Assembly (NCBI GenBank): GCA_934647305.1
Contig: CAKUFI010000036.1
Span: 1 to 25,902 of the forward strand
DNA: 25,902 nucleotides
Reading direction: 5' to 3'
Origin: an uncultured Clostridia bacterium
GTDB lineage: Bacteria > Bacillota > Clostridia > Christensenellales > Aristaeellaceae
Position numbers and translations under genes: made by a program. Positions 6,743 to 13,954 of this stretch are shown here, one piece after another. The notes beneath the pieces were generated by a model. It ran no database searches. It was not told where the DNA came from and saw only the letters and a program-made list of their open reading frames with translations. How positions within the stretch are numbered: position 1 is the stretch's first letter; each line of letters opens with the position of its first letter.

Positions 6743-7915
6743 ATGCCGGAGACGCATGAATACCTGGTTCCGGACTATTATCCATCGTTTCACTGCAAGA
6801 TGGGCGCGTGCCGGAGCGCCTGCTGCGAGGGCTGGCCGGTGTCGATGTCGATGCAGGATTACTTTCACCTGCTGGGGGTGCAGTGCCGAGGGGAGCTGCG
6901 CGCGAAGCTGGACTGCGCGCTGCACCTGGTGAAGTACCCCACGCCCGAGCGCTACGCCCAGATCGAGCACCGGTACGACGGCAACTGCCCGATGCGCCTG
7001 GAGGACGGCCGGTGCGCGCTGCACGCCGAGCTGGGCGAGGACGCGCTTCCGTACATTTGCAGGCTGTATCCGCGCGCCGTTCGGGCCGAAGGCGACTACG
7101 AATGCTCCTGCGCGGGCAGCTGCGAGGCGACGATCGAGCTGCTTTTCGCGCAGGAAGAGCCCATCCGCTTCATCAGGCGGACATTGACCTTCGAGCTGCC
7201 CAGGAGTCCTGAACGTTCGGTGTTTTTCGAGTCGTTTTCGCGCGAGCAGGCGCTGCGGCTCTACCTGATCGGCCTGATGCAGGCGCGCGAGCTGCCCCTG
7301 CCCCGGCGGATGCTCAGGCTGGGCGCGGCGATGGCCGAGGCGGAAGCGGCGCTTTCCGCGCAGGACAGCGCGCGGATCGATCGCCTGATTCGCGGCGAAA
7401 CGGTGCTTGAGGTGCCTGAACCGTCGAGCGAGGTCAGGCCGGAAGACCTGCACAGCGGCCTGCTCGTCATGGAGAAATTCACCGAACAGCTGGATGAGCG
7501 CAGCGACAGCATCCGCGCCATCGGCCAGGACGCGCTGGGCTACTTTGGCCGCGATCAGGGCACGATGAGCCGCTATCAAGCCGCCCGCGCACACTTTGAC
7601 CAGATCGCGCCCCGCTGGCCGGTCTACCTGGAAAACATGCTGGTCAACCACATGTTCTTCTCGCGCTTCCCGTTCGCCGACGAGCACGAGAGCCTGCGCG
7701 AGGAATTTGTCAGTCTGTGCATGGTTTACGCCCTGCTGCGCTTCCTGGGCGTGGGACATCTGGCCTCCCAGTCGGACGAATCCGCGCTGGTCGATCTGGC
7801 CGCGGCCGCCTTCCGGCTCATCGACCACTCCGCCTTCCACCGCTACTCCGCCCGCATGCTCCGCGACCTGGGCTACGACACCCCCGAGCGCCTGTTCACC
7901 CTGATCAACCTGTAG
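6743..7915 (+). CDS. fliB: flagellin lysine-N-methylase (FliB family)
   Basis: A 390-residue protein of the FliB family, which methylates lysine side chains of flagellin. The N-terminal third carries the family's cysteine signature: C18-x4-C23-x3-CC (27/28) followed by EGW, then CPMRLEDGRC (C82, C91) and ALPYICRLYPR (C106). A further cluster CSCAGSC sits at 121-127, and the cysteines probably hold an Fe-S cluster. The C-terminal two thirds are helical without other motifs. Length is typical. It is monocistronic, with its own promoter and repeat elements on both sides. No flagellin or other motility gene is in the window, so the target may lie elsewhere or differ. Family assignment is good; the substrate is inferred from the family. 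Confidence 0.85.
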   Translation: MPETHEYLVPDYYPSFHCKMGACRSACCEGWPVSMSMQDYFHLLGVQCRGELRAKLDCALHLVKYPTPERYAQIEHRYDGNCPMRLEDGRCALHAELGEDALPYICRLYPRAVRAEGDYECSCAGSCEATIELLFAQEEPIRFIRRTLTFELPRSPERSVFFESFSREQALRLYLIGLMQARELPLPRRMLRLGAAMAEAEAALSAQDSARIDRLIRGETVLEVPEPSSEVRPEDLHSGLLVMEKFTEQLDERSDSIRAIGQDALGYFGRDQGTMSRYQAARAHFDQIAPRWPVYLENMLVNHMFFSRFPFADEHESLREEFVSLCMVYALLRFLGVGHLASQSDESALVDLAAAAFRLIDHSAFHRYSARMLRDLGYDTPERLFTLINL

Positions 7916-7919
7916 GGGG

Positions 7920-8060
7920 AGGAACGAGGGGAACGTTGGGGAGACGGCTTTTCTGAGAAAAGCCTCTCCCCAAACCCCTCACGAAAAGCACTTTGATCCG
8001 CGTTACAGAAACAGAAAAAGTCAGGTAGTTCCCCGAATAAATCGTGGGCGGGAAAAGATC
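7920..8060 (+). repeat. modular intergenic element, copy after the methylase gene
   Basis: The copy starts directly after the methylase stop. It holds AACGTTGGGGA and a long hairpin at 7938-7971. The arms GGGGAG/CTCCCC and GGCTTTTCT/AGAAAAGCC are separated by a small internal loop. The hairpin equivalent at 12373-12410 has different stem bases but still pairs fully. The following segment ACGAAAAGCACTTTGATCC (near 7981) and CGCGTTACAGAA matches 12425-12450 and 19570-19590, and matches 6508-6530 on the other strand. Confidence 0.72.
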
Positions 8061-8129
8061 ACAAACAGAAGCGCGGTTCCCTGAATCCGGCCAAAAGCGC
8101 ATACACAAAACCTCAGTCCTCTGGAGAGC

Positions 8130-8416
8130 TCGAGAGGGCCGCAGCCCTCTCGAACTTCCAATCGCGCCCAGCGGCGTGTACGGTGGGCACGGGACGGTTT
8201 TTGTAAATCTCATTTTCCAGAGTAAAAATCGTTTCCCTGCAGTTTTTGCGCCCGGAAATCTCTTAGATTTCAGCAAAACTGGAGAGGGTGGCAGGGAGGC
8301 TCAAATCGAAGATTTGAGGCGCGGCACCTGGCCAAGGAGCTTGCTTCCCCGTCCACCAGCTTGTCAAAACCTTTTTTGACAAGCTGAGTCCCCCTCCGAG
8401 CGTCGGAAGGGGGACT
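8130..8416. repeat. run of five consecutive perfect or near-perfect hairpins
   Basis: Between two convergent genes, five stem-loops follow one another. TCGAGAGGGC/GCCCTCTCGA (8130-8153, 10 bp). GAAATCT/AGATTTC (8255-8271, 7 bp). CTCAAATC/GATTTGAG (8300-8318, 8 bp). CAGCTTGTCAAAA/TTTTGACAAGCTG (8357-8386, 13 bp). AGTCCCCCTCCGA/TCGGAAGGGGGACT (8387-8416, 13 bp with one bulged A). The last two are back to back without a spacer, and the last ends 16 bp from the lipase stop codon. None has a canonical T-run on the lipase strand. The region holds no convincing gene. Confidence 0.75.
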
Positions 8417-8432
8417 GAAGTGTTTTGGGGAG

Positions 8433-9503
8433 TCAGTTCATCGCGGCGAGCAGCTGACCGTACAGCGCGGGCATGTGCTGCTGAAGAATCTGCGCGCCCT
8501 GATCGCCGTCGCTGCCGAACAGGTCGGAAAGCATCCGCATGAGCGGGGCCAGGTCGGAGTCCTCGGCCACCTGCGGCAGGGCGGACTCGTCCGCCTCGGG
8601 CGACTGCTCGGACAGGCTGAGCATCGACTGCGCGACCGCCTGCATCAGCTCGCTCACGGTCAGGCCGTCCTCGCTTTCGCCGGGACCGGTGAGGCTGTGG
8701 CGCACATTATAATAGGAAGCGATGTCCTGCGAGAGCGCATGCAGCGTGCTCATCGCCTGCTGCAGCGTTTCGGCAATCTGCTGATCGCCCGGCAGCGTCA
8801 CGTCCTGACCCAGGCGCGCATAGCCCCAGCCGGTCAGCGGCATCATGGGCACCAGGTCGGCCGGGTTGATGAGGTTGAACACGTTGGGGCAGTCGGTATT
8901 CGCGATTTCGCCGCGCACGGTGGTGGGCGTGGCCGAGGTATAGACGAACACGTTCTGCGGGCCGCAGGCGGCGTTCAGGAACAGGCTCAGCAGGTTGGCG
9001 CAGGCGGCGCCGCGGCTGTGGCCCGTGACCAGCACGAGCGGGTTCTGCACCTGGCCAAGCACGCTCTGCAGCCCCAGGTATACGTCCTGCGCGGCCATGA
9101 GGAAGTTCTCGGCAAACTGGGTCTCATTGCTGTGAGAGGGCGCGAAGTCGAAGTTCGAGTACCACTCCCCCGCCGTCGTGCCGCGAATCGCGACCACGAG
9201 CAGCGTGCGCGGCTCACCCGCGTAGGTCACCTGGCCCATGCCGACCGTGTAGGCGCAGGTATGCGAGGGATCCTCAGGCGATTTGTCGTAGTGCGCCTCC
9301 TGAACGATGGTCAGGCCGTAATTGGCCATCGCCTGGCGCACCGTCTGCGCGTCGGTTCCGAACAGGCTCAGCGCCTGGGCGGCCAGTTCAGGCGAATAGG
9401 TCGAGCTGTCCCCGGGCAGCGAAAGGCTCTCGGCCATCGCCGCGCCGCCGAAAAGCGTCAGGCACAGCGTAAGCGCCAGCACGCGCCTGAGCAGTTTTTT
9501 CAT
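8433..9503 (-). CDS. secreted class 3 lipase-like alpha/beta hydrolase
   Basis: A 356-residue protein with a clear Sec signal peptide: KKLLRR, a hydrophobic core, then AMA|E with cleavage after residue 24. The mature part has lipase class 3 features. The nucleophile elbow is GHSRG with S163, IRGT (106-109) supplies the oxyanion region, D216 lies in NPADLVP, and H269 in VRHS is a plausible third triad member. The last about 70 residues are acidic and low in motifs. It is probably an exported esterase acting on lipids or acylated glycans outside the cell. An upstream extended -10 (9544-9552, minus strand) suggests its own promoter. Fold assignment is good; the substrate is unknown. Confidence 0.82.
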   Translation of the reverse strand: MKKLLRRVLALTLCLTLFGGAAMAESLSLPGDSSTYSPELAAQALSLFGTDAQTVRQAMANYGLTIVQEAHYDKSPEDPSHTCAYTVGMGQVTYAGEPRTLLVVAIRGTTAGEWYSNFDFAPSHSNETQFAENFLMAAQDVYLGLQSVLGQVQNPLVLVTGHSRGAACANLLSLFLNAACGPQNVFVYTSATPTTVRGEIANTDCPNVFNLINPADLVPMMPLTGWGYARLGQDVTLPGDQQIAETLQQAMSTLHALSQDIASYYNVRHSLTGPGESEDGLTVSELMQAVAQSMLSLSEQSPEADESALPQVAEDSDLAPLMRMLSDLFGSDGDQGAQILQQHMPALYGQLLAAMN

Positions 9504-9543
9504 ACAAATCCCCGCTTTCTGTGTTGAGATCGATTATGCTTTC

Positions 9544-9572
9544 ATTGTAGCACAGACCGCGCCGACTTTCCA
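9544..9572 (-). promoter_or_regulatory. extended -10 promoter of the lipase gene
   Basis: On the minus strand TGCTACAAT is an extended -10 element (plus-strand ATTGTA at 9544-9549 and GCA at 9550-9552), about 40 bp before the start codon. No good -35 is visible. GGAAAGTCGG lies just upstream and contains the 9-bp core (GAAAGTCGG) of the direct repeat at 15847-15858. This may be chance. Confidence 0.5.
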
Positions 9573-9626
9573 GCGCGCAAAGGCGGCAAATTGAGGAACA
9601 ATCGTCGCGACAGGTAAACTGGAAGT

Positions 9627-9651
9627 AAAAAAGCCCTCCCGAGGACGAGCT
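9627..9651 (-). terminator. probable intrinsic terminator after the metallophosphoesterase
   Basis: On the minus strand AGC..CCTC-GG-GAGGGCT (9632-9651) forms a short GC-rich stem with an internal bulge and is followed by TTTTTT (9627-9632). It lies 32 bp after the metallophosphoesterase stop and before the lipase promoter. Confidence 0.5.
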
Positions 9652-9682
9652 GCCTTCGGAAGAGCATGGCTGCTGGCTGCGG

Positions 9683-10300
9683 TTATTTTCTTTTGCGGCG
9701 CACAATCGGCTCGGGGATTTCGAGCAGGTAGCGCCCGCAGGCGTTGATGATGGTGGTGTCGCCGTAGTGCTGAATGCGGGGCAGGTCGGCGTAGTTGCGG
9801 TGCACGTGGCCGTGGCACAGGTAGAGCGGCTTCTGCTTGTCCAGCAGGCGCAGGAAGCACTCGAAGCCCCTGTGCGCGCGATCCTCCCCGTCCCCCAGCC
9901 CGCGGGCCGGAGAATGGGTCAGCACGATGTCCACGCCGCCCGCGCGGAAGATCTGAAACCTGAGCCGCGCGATGCGCCGGGCCATTTCCCGCTCGGTATA
10001 CTGATGCGGGCCCTGATTGTAGCGTATGCTGCCGCCCAGGCCCAGTATGCGCAGGCCGTTTACGCAGACCAGCTTGTCGTCGATGCACTCGCAGCCCTCG
10101 GGCGGACGGGTGGCATAGCCGCCGTCGTGATTCCCGTGCACGTAATAGACCGGGGCGTGGCTCATCGTGACCAGGAAGGTCAGATACTCCGCCTTCAGGT
10201 CGCCGCAGGACAGAATCAGATCGATGTCGCTGAGCATACCCGGCTGATAGTGATCCCAGATATACTTGCTCTCTTCGTCCGCAACCAGCAGTATCTTCAT
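9683..10300 (-). CDS. calcineurin-like metallophosphoesterase
   Basis: A 205-residue cytoplasmic protein with the metallophosphoesterase motif series: VADEE (D8), CGDL (D34), GNHD (N57, H58, D59), LTHSP (H129) and GHVH (H165, H167). In the first motif the usual D-x-H is D8-x-E10, replacing one metal-binding histidine by glutamate, which could alter metal preference. It would hydrolyse a phosphomonoester or phosphodiester; the substrate is not evident. The ATG abuts the TAA of the upstream BMP-domain gene (TAAATG), with GGAGGA inside that gene's end as ribosome binding site. The pair is therefore one translational unit and probably one pathway. Confidence 0.87.
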   Translation of the reverse strand: MKILLVADEESKYIWDHYQPGMLSDIDLILSCGDLKAEYLTFLVTMSHAPVYYVHGNHDGGYATRPPEGCECIDDKLVCVNGLRILGLGGSIRYNQGPHQYTEREMARRIARLRFQIFRAGGVDIVLTHSPARGLGDGEDRAHRGFECFLRLLDKQKPLYLCHGHVHRNYADLPRIQHYGDTTIINACGRYLLEIPEPIVRRKRK

Positions 10301-12250
10301 TTACTTCGTTTCCTCCGGCGGGATGTCGTCTCGGTAGAGGCCCAGCACGCGCACGAGCGCCTGGGACTTGGGAAGCAGCTGATCGTAGCGCGGGATTTCG
10401 CCGACCACGTTTTCGCACAGCCAGTCCATGTTCATCAGTTCTTCTTTGGAGAACCACTGCTTGCCGTCGTTGCGCACGACGCCGCTCTGGTCGCGGATGA
10501 CGCGATGGAAGGGGTCGATCAGGTTGTTCACGATGCCGTGGCGCAGGATAAGCGCCAGCTGACGCACGCCCTCGGGCAGGTCGCCGGACAGCTCCACGTC
10601 CACCACCCCGCTCGACAGGCCCCACCAGTAGTTGACCGCCTTGTCAGTATCCTTGGGATGCTCCGCGTCCAGCGCGCCGCTCATGATCGACTTGACCATC
10701 TTCAGGTAGAACTGGCCCCACTCCCAGCGCGGGGAGGCCAGCGCCTGCAGGCTGCCGTCCTCCTTGACCATGTAGGTGCCCCAGTCCCAGGCGCGATGCG
10801 GCGACTCGCCGGTCGATTCGCGGTTGGAGATGACCGAAATGCCGTCCACCAGGAACTCGCCCACCGGGTACTCGCTCAGGCACGACCAGCGCAGGTGCAC
10901 CTTCGCGCGCGGATTGGTCAGCTGCGCGCCCAGGGCAAAGGCGTTGATCGCCGCCGGCACGCCCATGATCGGGTAGTTGGCGACATAACCGATCTCGTTG
11001 TCCGTGGCCATTGCGCCCGCAATCGCGCCGGTGATGAACTTGACCTCGTACATGCGGCTGTAGTAACTGCGCACGCCCGCGTAGGGCAGGCACAGCGCGC
11101 AGTTGAACACCCGCACGTCCGGATGCAGCGCGGCGATGCGGCGGCAGTCGTCGATCAGCGTGGGCGTGGGCGCGAAAATGACGTTTACGCCCTCCGAAAT
11201 GGCGGACTTCATGACCTCATAGGGATCCTTGCCCGCGCACAGGTAGGACTTGACGGTGATCTGGCTGCCCATGCAGGCCTCCAGCTCGCGCCGCCCCAGC
11301 TCGTGCGCCGTGACCCAGGGGCTCTTCTCCGGGTCGCAGTCATACACGAAGGCGATGTTCAGGTGCGGATGGTTCAGGCCGAACAGGTGCGCCAGGAAGC
11401 TGCGGTTGTCCTCCTCCTCGGGCGGCGTGCTGCTCAGCGCGATGGGCTGCTCCTCGGCCAGGATGCGAATGTCCGGCCAGATGAGCGCCAGGGAATGCGT
11501 AAAGTCGGCCGTGCTGGCCGTGTTGAAATCCTTGAGCGGATAGACCTGCAGCCAGGCAAGCAGCGCCTCTGCCGCCGTGACGGGCAGCTTTTCCTTGTTC
11601 AGCTTCTCAAACGCCTCGCGCAGGTGCATAAACGCCGAGCGGAAGTCCATGCGCTCCTGCTCCGTCCACACGTGATCGGGCGCAAAGCCCAGCGCCGCCT
11701 GCAGCCGCGCGTAGTCGCCCTTCTGCCGGAAGGTGATCTGATACTGGCCGCACAGCTGGTAAAACCGCATGAACTCATAGTAGATCTGCACGGCGGGGTC
11801 GTTTGAATAGGAAGGAATGATGCGGGTGACGTAGCCCTGGATGTAGGGCGCGCCGTAGCTCTTGAGCACGCTGACCCGCTTGTGCCCCTCCTGCACGTAA
11901 AAGCGCCCCATGTACTCAAAGCAGGTAATCGGGTCGCTGAAGCCCTTTTCGCTCAGGTGCACGTTGCACAGGAAAATCCACTTCGCGCCAAACTCGGTCT
12001 TAGGCCCCAGCAGCGGCATGAAGTTGCCCGCGAACGCGTCGCGCCGCCCCACCGACACCGTACCCACAATCTGCTCGGCCGGAATGTCCACCAGGCCCAT
12101 GTCCAGCCGGCCCGCGTCCATCGTGTCGTCCAAAATTTCGTCGAGCACCTGCGGATACGGGTACTCGCCGCGCACCACGCAGGCATTGTAGTACTTAATG
12201 CCCTGCTTTAATGCGCTTTCATACTGTTCAAATGCCTCACGATTAATCAT
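10301..12250 (-). CDS. cytoplasmic BMP-domain protein with ParB-like N-terminal segment
   Basis: A 649-residue protein. Residues about 295-560 match the BMP/PnrA substrate-binding domain: the strand LNIAFVYD at 297, GVNVIFAPTPT, GAIAGAMATDNEIGYVANYPI, then AFALGAQLTNP. Residues about 50-145 look like a ParB/sulfiredoxin-type module (VDIPAEQIVG, then EYMGRFYVQEGHKRVSVLKSYG split across two strands). No signal peptide or lipobox is present, so it is not a normal exported binding protein. A cytoplasmic sensor or regulator of the Med kind is more likely, and ligand and output are unknown. I chose ATG 12250, preceded by GCAGGAGG at good spacing; an upstream ATG at 12313 would lie at or before the promoter's transcription start. 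It forms an operon with the metallophosphoesterase. Confidence 0.8.
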   Translation of the reverse strand: MINREAFEQYESALKQGIKYYNACVVRGEYPYPQVLDEILDDTMDAGRLDMGLVDIPAEQIVGTVSVGRRDAFAGNFMPLLGPKTEFGAKWIFLCNVHLSEKGFSDPITCFEYMGRFYVQEGHKRVSVLKSYGAPYIQGYVTRIIPSYSNDPAVQIYYEFMRFYQLCGQYQITFRQKGDYARLQAALGFAPDHVWTEQERMDFRSAFMHLREAFEKLNKEKLPVTAAEALLAWLQVYPLKDFNTASTADFTHSLALIWPDIRILAEEQPIALSSTPPEEEDNRSFLAHLFGLNHPHLNIAFVYDCDPEKSPWVTAHELGRRELEACMGSQITVKSYLCAGKDPYEVMKSAISEGVNVIFAPTPTLIDDCRRIAALHPDVRVFNCALCLPYAGVRSYYSRMYEVKFITGAIAGAMATDNEIGYVANYPIMGVPAAINAFALGAQLTNPRAKVHLRWSCLSEYPVGEFLVDGISVISNRESTGESPHRAWDWGTYMVKEDGSLQALASPRWEWGQFYLKMVKSIMSGALDAEHPKDTDKAVNYWWGLSSGVVDVELSGDLPEGVRQLALILRHGIVNNLIDPFHRVIRDQSGVVRNDGKQWFSKEELMNMDWLCENVVGEIPRYDQLLPKSQALVRVLGLYRDDIPPEETK

Positions 12251-12299
12251 CGAATGCCTCCTGCAGTCGAAACTTCTTCTTTCTTCTCTTGACCTGTCT

Positions 12300-12329
12300 A
12301 TTATAAAAAGCAAAAGTGCTCGCTGTCAA
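12300..12329 (-). promoter_or_regulatory. strong sigma-A promoter of the BMP-metallophosphoesterase operon
   Basis: On the minus strand TTGACA (12324-12329) and TATAAT (12300-12305) are both perfect consensus hexamers with an 18-bp spacer. Transcription would begin near 12293, leaving about 43 nt of leader with the AGGAGG site. This supports the start codon at 12250. Confidence 0.85.
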
Positions 12330-12340
12330 CCGCCTGAATG

Positions 12341-12682
12341 AAAAAAGATGGGGAGGGAACGTTGGGGGAACGCTGGGGAGGCCGCCTTTTTGAAAAAGGC
12401 GCCTCCCCAGACCTCTCCCGGAAAACGGTCTGATCCGCGTAACAGAACAGCATATGATATGTGGTTCTCCGAACTCAATCGTGGTTCGAAGGACACGAAA
12501 GACGAGCGCTCGTCGCCCGACCCGGCGTTCTCACAAACCTTCATTCCCGAAATGGGCAACGCCCATAGAGCCTGACAGACGCGAAGCGCTCTGGCAGGGG
12601 AAGACCTTGGCCGCTCCAATCTATGGCGGCCAACGGTCGTCGATAGAACCGGCGGCAGCAAGTGGAACCGGGCACTGCCCGG
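12341..12682. repeat. modular intergenic element, largest two-module copy
   Basis: The gap between the BMP gene promoter and the response-regulator stop is entirely element sequence. It holds AACGTTGGGGGAACGCTGGG, then a hairpin at 12373-12410 (CTGGGGAGGC and GCCTTTTT paired with AAAAAGGC and GCCTCCCCAG, one bulged C). Next come CTGATCCGCGTAACAGAAC and GGTTCTCCGAAC (about 12430-12475). A 114-bp block at 12547-12660 follows, and CCGGGCACTGCCCGG at 12668-12682 ends the copy. That palindrome directly abuts the response regulator's stop codon. Confidence 0.75.
12547..12660 (+). repeat. 114-bp near-identical duplicate, copy A
   Basis: This block matches 19818-19930 with four substitutions and one 1-bp gap. 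It contains stacked hairpins: GGGC/GCCC, CCTGACAG/CTGGCAGG with one mismatch, and TTGGCCG (12607-12613) with CGGCCAA (12627-12633). Read on the other strand, the loop of the last is CCATAGATTGGAG, close to the conserved loop of the 4228-4731 cassettes. Both copies lie between genes and are in the same orientation. Confidence 0.85.
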
Positions 12683-13954
12683 CTAGCAGTCGTCCTCCGG
12701 GGTAGGGGTAGCGTGCTGAATCAATGCCTGAAGGCGCTGAGGGGTGAGCATGGTTTCGCGCTTGATGAAGCGGTTGAAGTAGGAGCGGGAGGAAAAGCCG
12801 CTCATCTGTGAGATCATGTCCAGGGAGAGCTCGGGCTGCTCCATGAGGGAGCGGATGTAGTCGAGCCTTCGCGCGGCGAGGTAGCGCCCCAGCGACTGGC
12901 CGCTGTGCTGGCGGTAGAGGCGGGCGAGGTAGTCGGCGTTGTAGCCGGTGGCCAGGGAAAGCTGCGCGATGGACACATCTTCGCGGACGTGCTCGGCGAC
13001 ATAGTTCTCTATGAACTGCAAAAGCCCCGAGACGGGCGTGTCCGGGGTGTTTTCAGAGAGCGTATAGACGAAGGGCGGCGTATCCGGGTCAGGCCGCTTG
13101 GCGCGGGCGTGGCGGATGAGCTGCTGATGCAGCTGAGCGGTCTTTTCGCCGTCCGCGCCCGGATAGCCCACAATAAAGGAAACGTTTTTGTCCGACGCGG
13201 CCGAAAAGGCGACCTGAAGCGGCTCAAGCATGCCGTTCAGGTAGACCTGCGACGGGCGCTCCTCAAACTGACCCAGCCACAGCGTGGCCTCGGGTATCGG
13301 ATGACTGACCGGCGCGAGGCGCACAAGGCCGGGCAGGTGCCTCAGCGCAGCCGCCTCGAGCAGGGCGTCGTCCATGTCCGCCTGAAGCCCGGGCACCATC
13401 GACAGCAGGAACACCAGCCGCTCGCAGGGCTGCGTGAACCCCATCAGCGGGAGCACGTCGGCCAGCAGCGCGCTCTTCTGCGCGCCCAGCGCCGCGTCGA
13501 ACAGGCGCTGTATGTGCGCCAGATCCTCGCGGGAGCGCTCGAGCGGGGCGTAGGAGGCGGCGCGCAGCTGCGCCTTGAGCTGATCGAGCGCGGCCTGCAC
13601 GCTGTCCAGCAGCACCTGATCCTCGTCGGTCTTGAGGATGTAGCCGACCGCGTGGCGCTGAAAGGCCTGATAGGCATAGGTGAACTCGGGGTATCCGGTC
13701 AGGAAGATGGTCTTGCAGGCGGGCCAGCGCCGGTTCACCTGCTCGAGCAGGTCCAGGCCGTTCATATCCGGCATGTTGATGTCGGACACCATCAGGTCGA
13801 TCCGGTTGCTCTCGAGCACCTCCAGCGCCCGCTTGCCGCGATAGGCGCAGAAAACCTCGACCGGTATGCCCAGTCCGGTGGAAAGCAGCCGCTGGATGCT
13901 CTCCGCGATCACGGGCTCGTCGTCCACGACCAGCAGGTTATACTCCGCGTCCAT
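12683..13954 (-). CDS. YesN-like response regulator with AraC-type DNA-binding domain
   Basis: A 423-residue two-component regulator. The receiver domain (1-about 120) has the acidic pair D11/D12, phospho-acceptor D58 in VSDINMP, T86 and K108. A variable linker domain of about 200 residues follows. The last about 100 residues are an AraC-family double helix-turn-helix (IAQLSLATGYNADYLARLYRQ, then ISQMSGFSSRSYFNRFIKR). AAGGAGG lies 6 nt before the ATG, and the start overlaps the kinase's end by 17 bp. By analogy with other YesN-type regulators it should activate the divergent sugar importer operon. The direct repeats at 15826-15858 are the best candidate binding sites. The stop codon abuts an element palindrome. 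Confidence 0.92.
   Translation of the reverse strand: MDAEYNLLVVDDEPVIAESIQRLLSTGLGIPVEVFCAYRGKRALEVLESNRIDLMVSDINMPDMNGLDLLEQVNRRWPACKTIFLTGYPEFTYAYQAFQRHAVGYILKTDEDQVLLDSVQAALDQLKAQLRAASYAPLERSREDLAHIQRLFDAALGAQKSALLADVLPLMGFTQPCERLVFLLSMVPGLQADMDDALLEAAALRHLPGLVRLAPVSHPIPEATLWLGQFEERPSQVYLNGMLEPLQVAFSAASDKNVSFIVGYPGADGEKTAQLHQQLIRHARAKRPDPDTPPFVYTLSENTPDTPVSGLLQFIENYVAEHVREDVSIAQLSLATGYNADYLARLYRQHSGQSLGRYLAARRLDYIRSLMEQPELSLDMISQMSGFSSRSYFNRFIKRETMLTPQRLQALIQHATPTPEDDC

Noticed and set aside
9767..11806. Plus-strand frame of 679 codons opposite the BMP and metallophosphoesterase genes
   Set aside because: The minus-strand proteins have intact motifs, promoter and ribosome binding sites; this translation is a His/Val/Gln-rich shadow.
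12326..12661. Short hypothetical proteins across the repeats (also near 6436-6690, 7905-8276, 19363-19743)
   Set aside because: Their translations share pieces such as EPRLSSEN only because the repeats are homologous DNA. They lack ribosome binding sites and are typical spurious calls.
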